Below, one piece after another: positions 27,811 through 36,783 of a DNA stretch of 57,631 nt. Numbering within the stretch: position 1 is the first letter of the stretch; every line of letters starts with the position of its first letter. Location: assembly GCA_003216255.1 (NCBI GenBank), contig QCJD01000008.1:1-57631 (forward strand), written 5' to 3'. The notes under the pieces are model-generated. The model saw only the letters and a list, made by a program, of their open reading frames with translations, searched no databases and was not told the origin of the DNA. Source of the DNA: Pelagibacteraceae bacterium AG-404-N13 (GTDB taxonomy: Bacteria > Pseudomonadota > Alphaproteobacteria > Pelagibacterales > Pelagibacteraceae). The position numbers were made by a program, and so were the translations under genes.

Positions 27811-28956
27811 ATGAAAAAAATCTTAACAGTTATTTTTATATTAATATTTTCAACTTCTGCTTTTGCAAAAAAAAATAAAAATACCTGGGATTATCCTCTT
27901 ATAGAATATAGAGGATGGGTAATTAAAGGTTCAGAAAATCATTACAAATTTCAATCAAATTTAAGAGAAGATAAAGACGTTCTAAAAGAATTTAAAAATA
28001 ACAAAAATACAGGAATAATTAGTTATTTATTATTTGAGAACGATAAAATTGTTATTGATGTGTCTGATATTCCTAAAAAAATTAGCAGCGGAGATTACAT
28101 AATTGATGGTTTGTTACCTTCACACTCAATGGGTAAAAGTTTGGTGTCTTATGTAACAGGGCACGCAATTTGTGAAGGCTACATTGATAGCATAAATGTA
28201 AAATTAAATGATTGGCCATTAATTCAAAATACTCTTTATGAAGATGCAGTATTACTTGATCTTCTAAATATGAAAGGTGGAGATCAAAAATGGGTTGGCG
28301 AAAGAAGAAACGTTGGTTCAGATAATAGGATCAAAGGTGGAAAGCCAGAAGAAAATGTAAGTGTTATTGGTCTAGAGAAAGTAATGAATAAATATCTAAA
28401 AGGTACAGAAAAAAGTAAATTAATTTATAACTATAGCGCCCTAACTACCAATGTAATTATGAACTATGTAAAATTCAAAGCAGGTGATGATTGGGACAAA
28501 TTATTGCATAAAGTGTTCAATGAACATGTTAAAGTTAAAAATAGTGTTGAATTTCAAAGATCAAATAGAAAGTACGCTCAAACAAGTTTTGTTTCTGCAA
28601 GATACTCTTTTTATGCAAATAGATATGATTACTTAAGAATTGCAAAAACAATGATGGAAGATTGGCATAACGATACTTGTGCAGGCAAGTATTTAAAAAC
28701 AATTTATAAAAATAGAATTAAAAAGAAAGACAACGTAAAACAATCAACCGATGTAGGTCTTTATACAAAATCCTATGGTGGCCAAATTCATTTTGATCTT
28801 TTTGGAATAAAAAAAGAAAGAAAAATTTTAGGATTAAGTGGATTTGCTGGACAGCAGATTTTGGTTGATTTAGATAACAAACGAATAATTGTAGTAAACT
28901 CTCTTTATAGAAATTATAATTGGAAAAAAATTGTTTACAAAGTAATTAAAGATTAA
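27811..28956 (+). CDS. Exported serine hydrolase, NylB/class C beta-lactamase-like (copy 2)
   Basis: Paralogue of the preceding gene, 381 residues, with a signal peptide ending near SAFA (about residue 19). SxxK is S106-M-G-K109, followed by a near-identical GHAICEGYID. The tyrosine motif YNYSALTTNVI lies at 206-216, and the C-terminal KSYGGQIHFDLFG at about 325. Relative to copy 1 it lacks about 55 residues of N-terminal extension, and its TQ after the tyrosine motif is TN. All three family motifs survive in both, so both are likely active. The substrate is not evident. No transporter or regulator lies nearby to help. Confidence 0.7.
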   Translation: MKKILTVIFILIFSTSAFAKKNKNTWDYPLIEYRGWVIKGSENHYKFQSNLREDKDVLKEFKNNKNTGIISYLLFENDKIVIDVSDIPKKISSGDYIIDGLLPSHSMGKSLVSYVTGHAICEGYIDSINVKLNDWPLIQNTLYEDAVLLDLLNMKGGDQKWVGERRNVGSDNRIKGGKPEENVSVIGLEKVMNKYLKGTEKSKLIYNYSALTTNVIMNYVKFKAGDDWDKLLHKVFNEHVKVKNSVEFQRSNRKYAQTSFVSARYSFYANRYDYLRIAKTMMEDWHNDTCAGKYLKTIYKNRIKKKDNVKQSTDVGLYTKSYGGQIHFDLFGIKKERKILGLSGFAGQQILVDLDNKRIIVVNSLYRNYNWKKIVYKVIKD

Positions 28957-29011
28957 AAGTATATAGGATTTTGTAGGATAACTTGGACACAGGGAGATAA
29001 ATTAAAAAAAT

Positions 29012-29040
29012 TTTACTTATTAGACTTGTTCAATTATAAA
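29012..29040 (+). promoter_or_regulatory. Candidate promoter for tRNA-Leu
   Basis: TTTACT at 29012-29017 as -35, a 17-base spacer, and TATAAA at 29035-29040 as -10, placed about 32 bases before the mature tRNA. Matches to the sigma-70 consensus are 4/6 and 5/6. In DNA this AT-rich such matches arise easily, so the spacing and position are the main support. Confidence 0.35.
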
Positions 29041-29072
29041 TATTAGCATAAATACTCATGAAAATAACTCAT

Positions 29073-29158
29073 GCCCTCGTGGTGAAATTGGTAGACACAA
29101 AGGACTTAAAATCCTTGCCCTTTTGGGAGTGCCAGTTCGAGTCTGGCCGAGGGCACCA
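29073..29158 (+). tRNA. trnL(uaa): tRNA-Leu (anticodon UAA)
   Basis: An 86-base class II tRNA with a long variable arm. The acceptor GCCCTCG (29073-29079) pairs with CGAGGGC (29148-29154), and discriminator A and an encoded CCA follow. The anticodon loop reads CTTAAAA within GGACTTAAAATCC, giving UAA. The D-loop and T-loop (GTTCGAG) are normal. nadK begins 8 bases after the CCA, so the two may share a transcript. Confidence 0.96.
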
Positions 29159-29166
29159 CTAAGTAA

Positions 29167-29937
29167 ATGATTAAACCTCATATCGTTTCAGATAAAAACA
29201 ATCTCTCTTTAAAAATTAAAAAATCTATAGAGAGCAAAAATGACTTTTATTCATTATCAAAGAGCAATTTAATAATCGTTATTGGCGGTGATGGTTTCAT
29301 GCTTTCAGCTTTAAAAAAGTATAGAAATTATAAGAAACCATTTTATGGAATAAATTCAGGTAACTATGGATTTTTGATGAACAAGTTTTCTAAAAATTTT
29401 TCTGCAAAAAATTTATCTAAATGTCGACATGTAACAATCTCACCTTTGGAAATGACTGTTAAAACAAAATCTAATACTGCTAAAAAATCTATTGCTATTA
29501 ATGAAGTATCTATACTCAGACAAAGTCGACAAGCTGCTTCTTTATCAATTTTAAATGGTTCAAAAACTATTATTAAGAAATTAGTTTCTGATGGAGTACT
29601 TGTATCTACACCAGCTGGAAGCACAGCTTATAACCTTTCAGTTCATGGTCCAATATTAAGTTTAGACTCAAAAAAATTATCTATTAGCCCGATTAGTGCT
29701 TTTAGGCCAAGAAGATGGAAAGGTAAAATAGTTGGAGAAAAATCAAGAATAGTAATTAAAAATACTAATCCAAAAAAAAGACCCATAAGCGCTGTTGCAG
29801 ATAATATTGAAGTAAGAAATGCTAAAAGTATTTTAATAAAAATAAATAAAAAAATTAAATTCAACCTTCTATACGATTCAAATAGAAGCCTTCAAAAAAA
29901 AATCAAAATAGAACAAATTAGAAAAGAAACTAATTAA
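29167..29937 (+). CDS. nadK: NAD kinase
   Basis: ATP-NAD kinase of 256 residues that makes NADP. The catalytic GGDG is at residues 40-43 (VIGGDGFML). NEVSILR near 118 and the conserved TPAGSTAYNLSVHGPILS near 145 form the NAD site. It is short for the family, but the core is complete. It overlaps the next gene by one base (TAATG). Confidence 0.92.
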   Translation: MIKPHIVSDKNNLSLKIKKSIESKNDFYSLSKSNLIIVIGGDGFMLSALKKYRNYKKPFYGINSGNYGFLMNKFSKNFSAKNLSKCRHVTISPLEMTVKTKSNTAKKSIAINEVSILRQSRQAASLSILNGSKTIIKKLVSDGVLVSTPAGSTAYNLSVHGPILSLDSKKLSISPISAFRPRRWKGKIVGEKSRIVIKNTNPKKRPISAVADNIEVRNAKSILIKINKKIKFNLLYDSNRSLQKKIKIEQIRKETN

Positions 29938-31082
29938 TGAATAATAAAAATTTTGGGTTTGGAACTCAAATTAGAAAATCACCATATTTTGATGCTACTG
30001 TTAGATGGGGCGCAACTGGTTTCTCTGTTTATAATCACATGTATATTCCTCGTGATTTTGGTGATCCAGAACAAAACTTTTGGAATTTAATTGAAACAGC
30101 AATACTTTGTGATGTAGCTGTTGAGAGACAAGTTGAAATTACTGGACCTGATGCTTTTAAATTTATTCAGTTGTTAACACCAAGAGATTTATCAAAATTA
30201 TCTGTTGGTCAATGTAAATATGTTTTAATTACAAATGCTGATGGTGGAGTTTTAAATGATCCAGTTCTTTTAAGATTAGGTGAAAATCATTTTTGGTTAT
30301 CATTAGGTGACAGTGATATTTTATTATGGGCTCAAGGAGTAGCTGTTAACTCAGGTTTAGATGTTAAAATTTCTGAGCCCGATGTATCTCCATTGCAATT
30401 ACAGGGACCAAATTCAGGTAAAATAATGATTAAGTTATTTGGAGAGAGTATTAAAGATTTAAAATATTATTGGTTTAGAGAATTAGAATTAGACGGAATC
30501 CCTCTGGTCGTATCCAGAACGGGTTGGTCTAGTGAATTTGGATACGAATTATTTTTAAGAGATGGAACTAAAGGTGATGATCTATGGGAAAAAATTATGA
30601 CTGCTGGAAAAGATTTCGGACTTAAACCCGGTCATACTTCTTCAATCAGGAGAATAGAAGGGGGTATGCTTTCTTATCATGCTGATGCTGATATTCACAC
30701 AAATCCTTTTGAACTTGGATTAGATCGTTTAGTAAATTTAGATAGCAATATTAATTTCATAGGAAAGGCAGCTCTTAAAAAAATAAAAAAAGAAGGAATA
30801 AGGAGAATACAAATAGGCTTAGAAATTAAATGTGAAAAGCTGGATAAACCAAATACAACTTTCTGGCCAATTTTATCAAACGGTAAAAAAATTGGAAAAG
30901 TAACATCGGCTGTTTATTCTCCAAGATTAAAAAAAAATATTGCTTTAGCGATAGTGGAAATTAATTATTCTAATATTGGTTTAGAACTTGAAGTTTCGAT
31001 AAATAATGAAATTTTTAAATGTGAAGTAATTGAAAAACCTTTTTTTGATCCAAAAAAACAGATAACTTCAAAATCTATATAA
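29937..31082 (+). CDS. Aminomethyltransferase (GcvT)-family protein, DmdA-like
   Basis: A tetrahydrofolate-dependent GcvT-fold protein of 381 residues. The opening FSVYNHMYIPRDF, the CDVAVERQVEITGPDA stretch, and LTPRDLSKLSVGQCKYV resemble dimethylsulfoniopropionate demethylase (DmdA) more than glycine-cleavage T protein. TGWSSEFGYELF and the C-terminal GKAALKKI barrel are general family features. It is not with gcvH or gcvP, which argues against the glycine cleavage role. It could be a true DMSP demethylase or one of the DmdA-like paralogues that demethylate other compounds; sequence by eye cannot decide. It is coupled to nadK by one base. Confidence 0.75.
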   Translation: MNNKNFGFGTQIRKSPYFDATVRWGATGFSVYNHMYIPRDFGDPEQNFWNLIETAILCDVAVERQVEITGPDAFKFIQLLTPRDLSKLSVGQCKYVLITNADGGVLNDPVLLRLGENHFWLSLGDSDILLWAQGVAVNSGLDVKISEPDVSPLQLQGPNSGKIMIKLFGESIKDLKYYWFRELELDGIPLVVSRTGWSSEFGYELFLRDGTKGDDLWEKIMTAGKDFGLKPGHTSSIRRIEGGMLSYHADADIHTNPFELGLDRLVNLDSNINFIGKAALKKIKKEGIRRIQIGLEIKCEKLDKPNTTFWPILSNGKKIGKVTSAVYSPRLKKNIALAIVEINYSNIGLELEVSINNEIFKCEVIEKPFFDPKKQITSKSI

Positions 31083-31102
31083 CTTTGATTTTATTAATGA
31101 AG

Positions 31103-31149
31103 TGGTGCCCCGCACGGATTCGAACTGCGGACCTATTGATTACAAATCA
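31103..31149 (-). pseudogene. 3' half of a tRNA-Thr gene (split tRNA remnant)
   Basis: These 47 bases match the intact tRNA-Thr at 37686-37761 from CCA through the T-arm to the anticodon loop, with two differences: one C missing from the acceptor run, and one T for C in the T-stem. The match stops at 31149, just past the anticodon. No D-arm or 5' acceptor follows. It lies on the same strand as the intact gene and forms the left edge of the split-tRNA island. As a 3' tRNA end with a short core, it looks like an attachment-site footprint. Confidence 0.85.
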
Positions 31150-31225
31150 GTAAGCGTAAATAATTTTCCTTAAATTAAGATTGATGCAACTGATGTTTTA
31201 GAGTCATGGCAATTTGCTCTTATAA

Positions 31226-31247
31226 AAAAGACTACAAAAAGACTACA
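31226..31247 (+). repeat. Tandem 11-base repeat near the left island edge
   Basis: AAAAGACTACA occurs twice back to back (31226-31236 and 31237-31247), about 80 bases inside the tRNA-Thr remnant. The helical-turn spacing of the two copies suits a protein-binding site such as an integrase arm site, but that is inference. The rest of the gap 31150-31278 contains no gene I can support. Confidence 0.6.
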
Positions 31248-31278
31248 CTTAAAAGTCAAAATTTATTAATATTATTTT

Positions 31279-32115
31279 ATGAAAAATTTTTTGTTAGTTT
31301 TATTTATTTATCTTTTATCAAATAGCTTCACTTTTGCTGATAATAAAATAATTAAAATTTATGAAGAACAATTTAAGCAAGGCCTGATTAGTGAAGAAGA
31401 GTACAATGCTGTTAAAAAAAATTTTGAAAATAAAAATTCAAAAAAGCAAAATAAACAAAAAAAAAAATTAAAATTAATTAAAAAAGAAACATCCAAAAAA
31501 TCAAAATTATTAAAAAAAAAAGAACCTATATTTGATGATGATTTAGCTCTATTAGAAATTTATGATAAAAAAAAATTTGAAGAAGAGTTTAAAAAATATC
31601 CAAATGAAATAATTGAATTTTTTGGAAAAAATTCAAATAATGTATCGAGAGCTAAAAAAGCTGGTAAATATATGAATATTGAATTCAATAGATCTGCTAA
31701 GGGTCAAGCAAGATTTCCAGGAAGAATGATCAAAGCAATGGCTATGTATGAATTTTTTTATATAGATCGTTTACGGGACGGCAAAGGAGCTCTTCTCAGA
31801 TATCTAGAGAAAAAAAATAGTAAATATTTAAGAAAATCTTCAGATCAAGCAAAGATTAGAAGTTTAATATCCATGAATAATGGAAGGAAAAAAATGAGAG
31901 AAGCTCTAGGTATGACTTTAGACACTCCAAGAATAGAAGCAGCTAAAAAATTTTGGTATTTAGGTGAATTTCTTGAGATGAGTACAGCTGTTAAAAACGA
32001 AAATTATGACAAAAATTTAGAAAAAAGAAAAAAACTTCTTGATGATTACAAGCAAAAAATATCCAAATTAAAAGAAAAAATACTATCTGAAGAAAAAAAA
32101 ACTGATCTTAACTAA
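31279..32115 (+). CDS. Exported hypothetical protein, first gene of island operon
   Basis: I do not recognise this 278-residue protein. A signal peptide spans about residues 1-20, ending FTFA. Residues about 28-48 (EEQFKQGLISEEEYNAVKKN) resemble the short SHOCT-type helix pair. A lysine-rich low-complexity segment runs from about 52 to 80, and then a predicted all-helical region extends to the end, with a final charged coiled coil (about 245-275). There are no catalytic motifs. Its stop shares one base with the start of the giant coiled-coil gene, so the two are translated together and their products may act together in the periplasm or at the surface. Confidence 0.75.
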   Translation: MKNFLLVLFIYLLSNSFTFADNKIIKIYEEQFKQGLISEEEYNAVKKNFENKNSKKQNKQKKKLKLIKKETSKKSKLLKKKEPIFDDDLALLEIYDKKKFEEEFKKYPNEIIEFFGKNSNNVSRAKKAGKYMNIEFNRSAKGQARFPGRMIKAMAMYEFFYIDRLRDGKGALLRYLEKKNSKYLRKSSDQAKIRSLISMNNGRKKMREALGMTLDTPRIEAAKKFWYLGEFLEMSTAVKNENYDKNLEKRKKLLDDYKQKISKLKEKILSEEKKTDLN

Positions 32116-35100
32116 TGAAAAAAATATTATTTATACTCATACTCTTTCTTAATTTTAGCACTGCATACTCGATAGACCTCGATTCATTGTCAGAGGCTAC
32201 GAAAGAAGTTGAAAAGGTACAAGAAGATTTAAAAAATTTGTCTAAATCAGATAGTGATATAGCAAATACTATTGATAGTGCGGTTGAACAAATAAACAAA
32301 GCAACTGAATTTGTAAAAAAATCTTTAGAAGAAAACAATGTTGATAGTGCGATTAAAACTTTAGAGTTTATAGAAAAATCATTAGGTGATGTTGCAAACA
32401 TTGTTCCCCAAGAATTAACCTCCGACATGACTAAAGTAGATATGACTCAATTAGATCAAGACAAACTCGATACAGTTATGTCTATTACTAAAAATATGAA
32501 TGAAAATAAGGAGCAAAAATTAAACGAGTTAGTCTCCAACATGGTTGAAATGCAAGGAGAGGGATTAGAAGTTCAAGAGATAACTAGCAATTTAAAAGAA
32601 CTTGGAATTGATACAATAGAAATTGGTGTTGATTTAGAAAAAGTTAATGAGATGAGCAAGTGGTCCAAAGAACAATGGGCTGAATCTTATAAAGGTTCTG
32701 TGATTATTAATGCTGGAACCGAAGTTATTGTAGATAAAGAAATAGATAATAAAATTTTAGAATTAGAAAATAAACTTAGTCAAAATAACGTAAAACTTCT
32801 CGAGACAAGAAATAATATTAAAGGATTAGAAAATGAATTAACTCCCTTAAATTCTCAAATTGTTTCTTTATCTGAAAAGAAAAAAAACTTACTTGATCAA
32901 TATAATTCAGAATTATTAAAACAAGATTTATCAGGTATCAATGATGAAGAAATAGCTAATAGCAAAGCTCTTTCCGATGGATTAACTGTAGAAATTTCAA
33001 ATTTAAATAACCAAATTAATCAAATTGAAAATCAATCAGCAAATATTAAGCAACAGGTAGCAAGCCTTAATACAGAGCTATCAAATGAAATTGCTGTATC
33101 AAATGATATTAACTCTAAAATATCACAGTTAAATCAACAAATTCAGAATAATCAAAATCTATTAAGATCAAAACAAGCTGAATTAGAACAAATTAAAAAT
33201 TCATCACCAAATATTGCATCTGTTAATAATGAATTAAATGAAAGACTTCAAAAGGCATCTCTTGAAAGAGATTTTATCCAAACTCAATTTGAGAGATCAA
33301 TAGACAAGGAAGTTGAACATTTTCAAATTTACGCAAATATTTTTTCAGATGATATGTCAGAGGAAGAGATTGATTTTGCGTTTAAAGAGGTAGGGGCTCT
33401 CTTAAGTGGAGACCCTAGAAAATCTAGAGCTTTTGAGATAGAGAAATATGGAACATTTGCTGGTCTTTCTCAAAGTGAAATTCAAAGTGGTGTTAATGCG
33501 GCAATGAATGATGACTGGGGAACACAGAAAAAAGTAGTTAAAAAAATATATTCTAAACTTAGTAAAAATCCTAATTGGGTAGTGGATGTTCCATCAGATG
33601 CTGGATTAAATGTATTAATAGCAGAAGAGCAGGCCATTCAAGAAGCAGTTTTTGTGATGGATCAAAGTAGAAAAGTACAAGCTGAAGTGGATAAAATTAT
33701 TAATCAGCGAACTGCACAGTATCAAGATGTTTTGTCGATTAACCAACCAGACTGGGCGATAGAAAGTGCATCTTTATATGGTAAAGCAAAAGAGTATGTA
33801 GACAAAGAGTTTAATATAATTGCAGCACAAAATACAGAATACTCAAACTTATTAAATCAAATATCAGAAAAACAATCAGAACTTAAAATATTAGATGAAT
33901 TGAATAAAGAAAGACAAAATAAAATTAATTCTTTGATAGCTCCTTTGCAAAATGAAATGCAGAAAGCTTATGATGAGATGAGTGATATTCAAAATAAATC
34001 GATAGTTAAGCAAATTCAAAAAAATGAGTATATTAATTCAATTGGTGGATATGATAAACTTTATAGAGACCAAGGAAACCCTGAGTATAGTAATTGGATT
34101 AAAAACATAAACAATTTTGATAATGAAATTGGTGCTTTAAATAGTGAAATTACAAAATCTAGTACTGAATATTTCAATAAGAGTTCAGAAATAAATAAAA
34201 TTAGAATTGAAAATCAAACATCGATGAGTGAATGGAATCAATACTATTCAGTTAACAGCGAGGTAAACAAATTAAACTTTAATAAAATTTCAATTGAGTC
34301 TGAAATAAATAAACAGGCTAGAGTAAATGTAATTAATCTCAAAAAGAATGCTGTTGAGGAGGTAAACAAAATTAGAGCAGAAGAGATAGCTAAAACAAAC
34401 GGTCTTTACAATACAGAAGATGCTGTATTTAATGTTTTAAATAAAATCCCAACTTTTGATGAAGCTCAAAGAAAAAGAGCCAAAGAAGTTATATCTGGCG
34501 GATATTATGCAATATCGGGAGGTCAAATTGTAGGTTTTGATGATAAAGCAGCTGGTTTGATAGCTGCGCTTGATAGTGATGCAAATACGTATGATGCTTT
34601 TAAAGCAGCTGTTGATAATGTTAAAAAAATTGGAAAAACACCTGCTTTTGATAGTCATCATTATGAAATGACTAATGTTAAATTAGCAGCAATAGTTCAT
34701 TCAAGATTAAATGGCAATTATGATTACATGAATTTTGGTGAGTCTGATAAATTACAACTTTCAACGGCAGATAGAGCAAGACTAGAGCAAGAATTATCAA
34801 AATTATACGGTTCTAATAATCCAAAATTAAATGTTCTTAATACTGAAATTGATCAACTTAATAATCAAATAAATACAAATAGTTCAAAACTAACTAATAT
34901 AAACCAAGATATAGTAAAACTTGAAAGCGAAATAAACTCTCTTCAAACAAGTGAAAATGAAATAAATAATCAACTTAATCAATTAACTTCAGAACTAAAT
35001 GTTAAACAATCATTGATTTCTGAGAAAAAAAATTCCTTGAATGTTTTGCAGTCTGAACTTGAACCAATTTCAGGTAAAATAAATGAACTAGAAAATCAAA

Positions 35101-36782
35101 GAGCAGGTTTAAATGAAAAATTTGATCAACAAATTAATGTAATCGCAGAACAATTGAAAAACCAAGGACAAAGCTCAGCAGATACAGAAGCTTTAAAATC
35201 TAAATTTGAGAGTGAAATTGCTGCAATAGATAGTCAGTTAAATGAATTTAAAAATCAGTCAGATAAAATAACCACTAACATAACTTCATTAAGTAATGAT
35301 CTCCAAGTTTTGGAGTTAGAAACCCCTGAAATAGCAAGCCAAATAACAAAATTAAATACTGATCTTCAAAATGCAATTGACATAAAAGCTGATCTTGCAA
35401 TCTCAGAAGCAAGAAAAGCAAACATTGAAATAGAAGAAAAAATCATTGGTTCAATTGCTCAATTAGATAATAAATCGATTATAAAAATTGAAGGCTCAAA
35501 CTCTTTAAGAGTTGTTGATACTAATTTGTTAACAAATGAGGCTGGAAAATTTAAAATGCCAGAAGGCACAATGACGGTTAATGGAAATATATTTACTGCA
35601 GGTGCTGTACAGCCTGAAAGACTTTTATCTTTTGAAGCAATAGATCAAACTGGTGATTTAAAAGTTTCATACTCAAAAGCAGCAATAGAGCAAATCAGTA
35701 ACACTGGTAAATTAGCTGGTGGCACACAAACCTACTCAGGTTCAACACTTGGTTCTTGGGTTTTAGTTGATGCAGCTACAGGTAAACAAATGAAAAACCC
35801 TCTTAATGGTCACCAAGGTTCAATAGTTTGTGAAGCAAGCACTTGTGGCCCTCAAGGTTCATTTGGAAAACAAGCTGCCTCTTTTGGAGGAATGTATGTA
35901 ATGGAAAATTTAGCGAATCCCGAGACAGGAAATGTTGCAGGCATGTGTTCAGGTGGTAATTGTGAATTTAATTTTAGTCAAAATGTTGTTTCAGGCATGG
36001 CAACTAGTAGTACAAATAACTCACAAAGTTTTGAATTAAGTGAAACAGCTAAAGCTAATATAGATGCTGCTCGAGAAATTACAGAGGCAAACGCAGATGT
36101 TGCGAAAAATGTTATTTCAAAAACTTCAGATATTTCATCCAATGTAATTGATAAATTAAGTGAAGTTGCAAGTCTAGGTGGAGATTCAAGTAGGTTACAA
36201 AAAACAATTCAAGAAATTAATAAATCACAAGCTGCTGCTGCTCAAATGATTGCATCTGGTGTTGGAACTACAATTACAAATTCTTTATCAAGTCAAACCG
36301 CAGCAGATGCCTTAGCAGGTCAAATGGCTAGAGATATGGTTCAAGGTGCTAGTAACGAAGTTAATTCAACATCACAGCAATTAAGAGAAGCACAAGAAGC
36401 TTTAGCTAGTGCAACTACTGAAGTAGCTAAAGCTGCAGCGCAAGAAAGTGTTAATGCAGCGCAAGTTGCAAACACTGCCGCTCAAGAAGCTCTTCAAGCT
36501 GCACAAGAAGCAACACAAGAAATACAACAAGCAGCTCGTGATGCACAAGAAGCTGCAGGCACTGCAGTTGCAGGTATAAGTGGAAATGATTTAGAAGCTT
36601 TAAGTCAATTAGCTAATGATGCACTAGGTGTTTGGCAAGAAGTTGACGCTCAAGGTAATCCAGTTAATAATCAACAAATTGTTTGTACAGCAAGTGTGTG
36701 TGGATCAGGTGGATCTTTTGGTAAAGATGCTGCATCAAGAGGGAATTCATATGTTAGAACTAATAGAACAGATGGATATTAA
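32115..36782 (+). CDS. Giant exported coiled-coil protein with duplicated Cys-pair modules
   Basis: A 1555-residue protein with a signal peptide (about 1-19). Long coiled coils rich in Asn, Gln, Glu, Leu and Ser fill about 210-410, 590-770 and 900-1110. Two globular-looking insertions lie near 415-560 and 780-890. The C-terminal third is different: a module starting W1215 (VDAATG, IVCEASTCG, GSFGKQAAS) recurs at the very end from W1507 (VDAQGN, IVCTASVCG, GSFGKDAAS). Between them is an Ala/Gln-rich helix. No catalytic motif or transmembrane anchor is seen after the signal. It may be a periplasm-spanning or surface fibre. It is middle gene of a tight three-gene operon. Confidence 0.8.
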   Translation: MKKILFILILFLNFSTAYSIDLDSLSEATKEVEKVQEDLKNLSKSDSDIANTIDSAVEQINKATEFVKKSLEENNVDSAIKTLEFIEKSLGDVANIVPQELTSDMTKVDMTQLDQDKLDTVMSITKNMNENKEQKLNELVSNMVEMQGEGLEVQEITSNLKELGIDTIEIGVDLEKVNEMSKWSKEQWAESYKGSVIINAGTEVIVDKEIDNKILELENKLSQNNVKLLETRNNIKGLENELTPLNSQIVSLSEKKKNLLDQYNSELLKQDLSGINDEEIANSKALSDGLTVEISNLNNQINQIENQSANIKQQVASLNTELSNEIAVSNDINSKISQLNQQIQNNQNLLRSKQAELEQIKNSSPNIASVNNELNERLQKASLERDFIQTQFERSIDKEVEHFQIYANIFSDDMSEEEIDFAFKEVGALLSGDPRKSRAFEIEKYGTFAGLSQSEIQSGVNAAMNDDWGTQKKVVKKIYSKLSKNPNWVVDVPSDAGLNVLIAEEQAIQEAVFVMDQSRKVQAEVDKIINQRTAQYQDVLSINQPDWAIESASLYGKAKEYVDKEFNIIAAQNTEYSNLLNQISEKQSELKILDELNKERQNKINSLIAPLQNEMQKAYDEMSDIQNKSIVKQIQKNEYINSIGGYDKLYRDQGNPEYSNWIKNINNFDNEIGALNSEITKSSTEYFNKSSEINKIRIENQTSMSEWNQYYSVNSEVNKLNFNKISIESEINKQARVNVINLKKNAVEEVNKIRAEEIAKTNGLYNTEDAVFNVLNKIPTFDEAQRKRAKEVISGGYYAISGGQIVGFDDKAAGLIAALDSDANTYDAFKAAVDNVKKIGKTPAFDSHHYEMTNVKLAAIVHSRLNGNYDYMNFGESDKLQLSTADRARLEQELSKLYGSNNPKLNVLNTEIDQLNNQINTNSSKLTNINQDIVKLESEINSLQTSENEINNQLNQLTSELNVKQSLISEKKNSLNVLQSELEPISGKINELENQRAGLNEKFDQQINVIAEQLKNQGQSSADTEALKSKFESEIAAIDSQLNEFKNQSDKITTNITSLSNDLQVLELETPEIASQITKLNTDLQNAIDIKADLAISEARKANIEIEEKIIGSIAQLDNKSIIKIEGSNSLRVVDTNLLTNEAGKFKMPEGTMTVNGNIFTAGAVQPERLLSFEAIDQTGDLKVSYSKAAIEQISNTGKLAGGTQTYSGSTLGSWVLVDAATGKQMKNPLNGHQGSIVCEASTCGPQGSFGKQAASFGGMYVMENLANPETGNVAGMCSGGNCEFNFSQNVVSGMATSSTNNSQSFELSETAKANIDAAREITEANADVAKNVISKTSDISSNVIDKLSEVASLGGDSSRLQKTIQEINKSQAAAAQMIASGVGTTITNSLSSQTAADALAGQMARDMVQGASNEVNSTSQQLREAQEALASATTEVAKAAAQESVNAAQVANTAAQEALQAAQEATQEIQQAARDAQEAAGTAVAGISGNDLEALSQLANDALGVWQEVDAQGNPVNNQQIVCTASVCGSGGSFGKDAASRGNSYVRTNRTDGY

Positions 36783-36783
36783 A

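Noticed and set aside
36628-36783. A longer polysaccharide-lyase-like protein starting inside the giant gene
   Set aside because: The extra 52 residues are an out-of-frame reading of the giant gene's end, and ATG 36784 starts a clean signal peptide.
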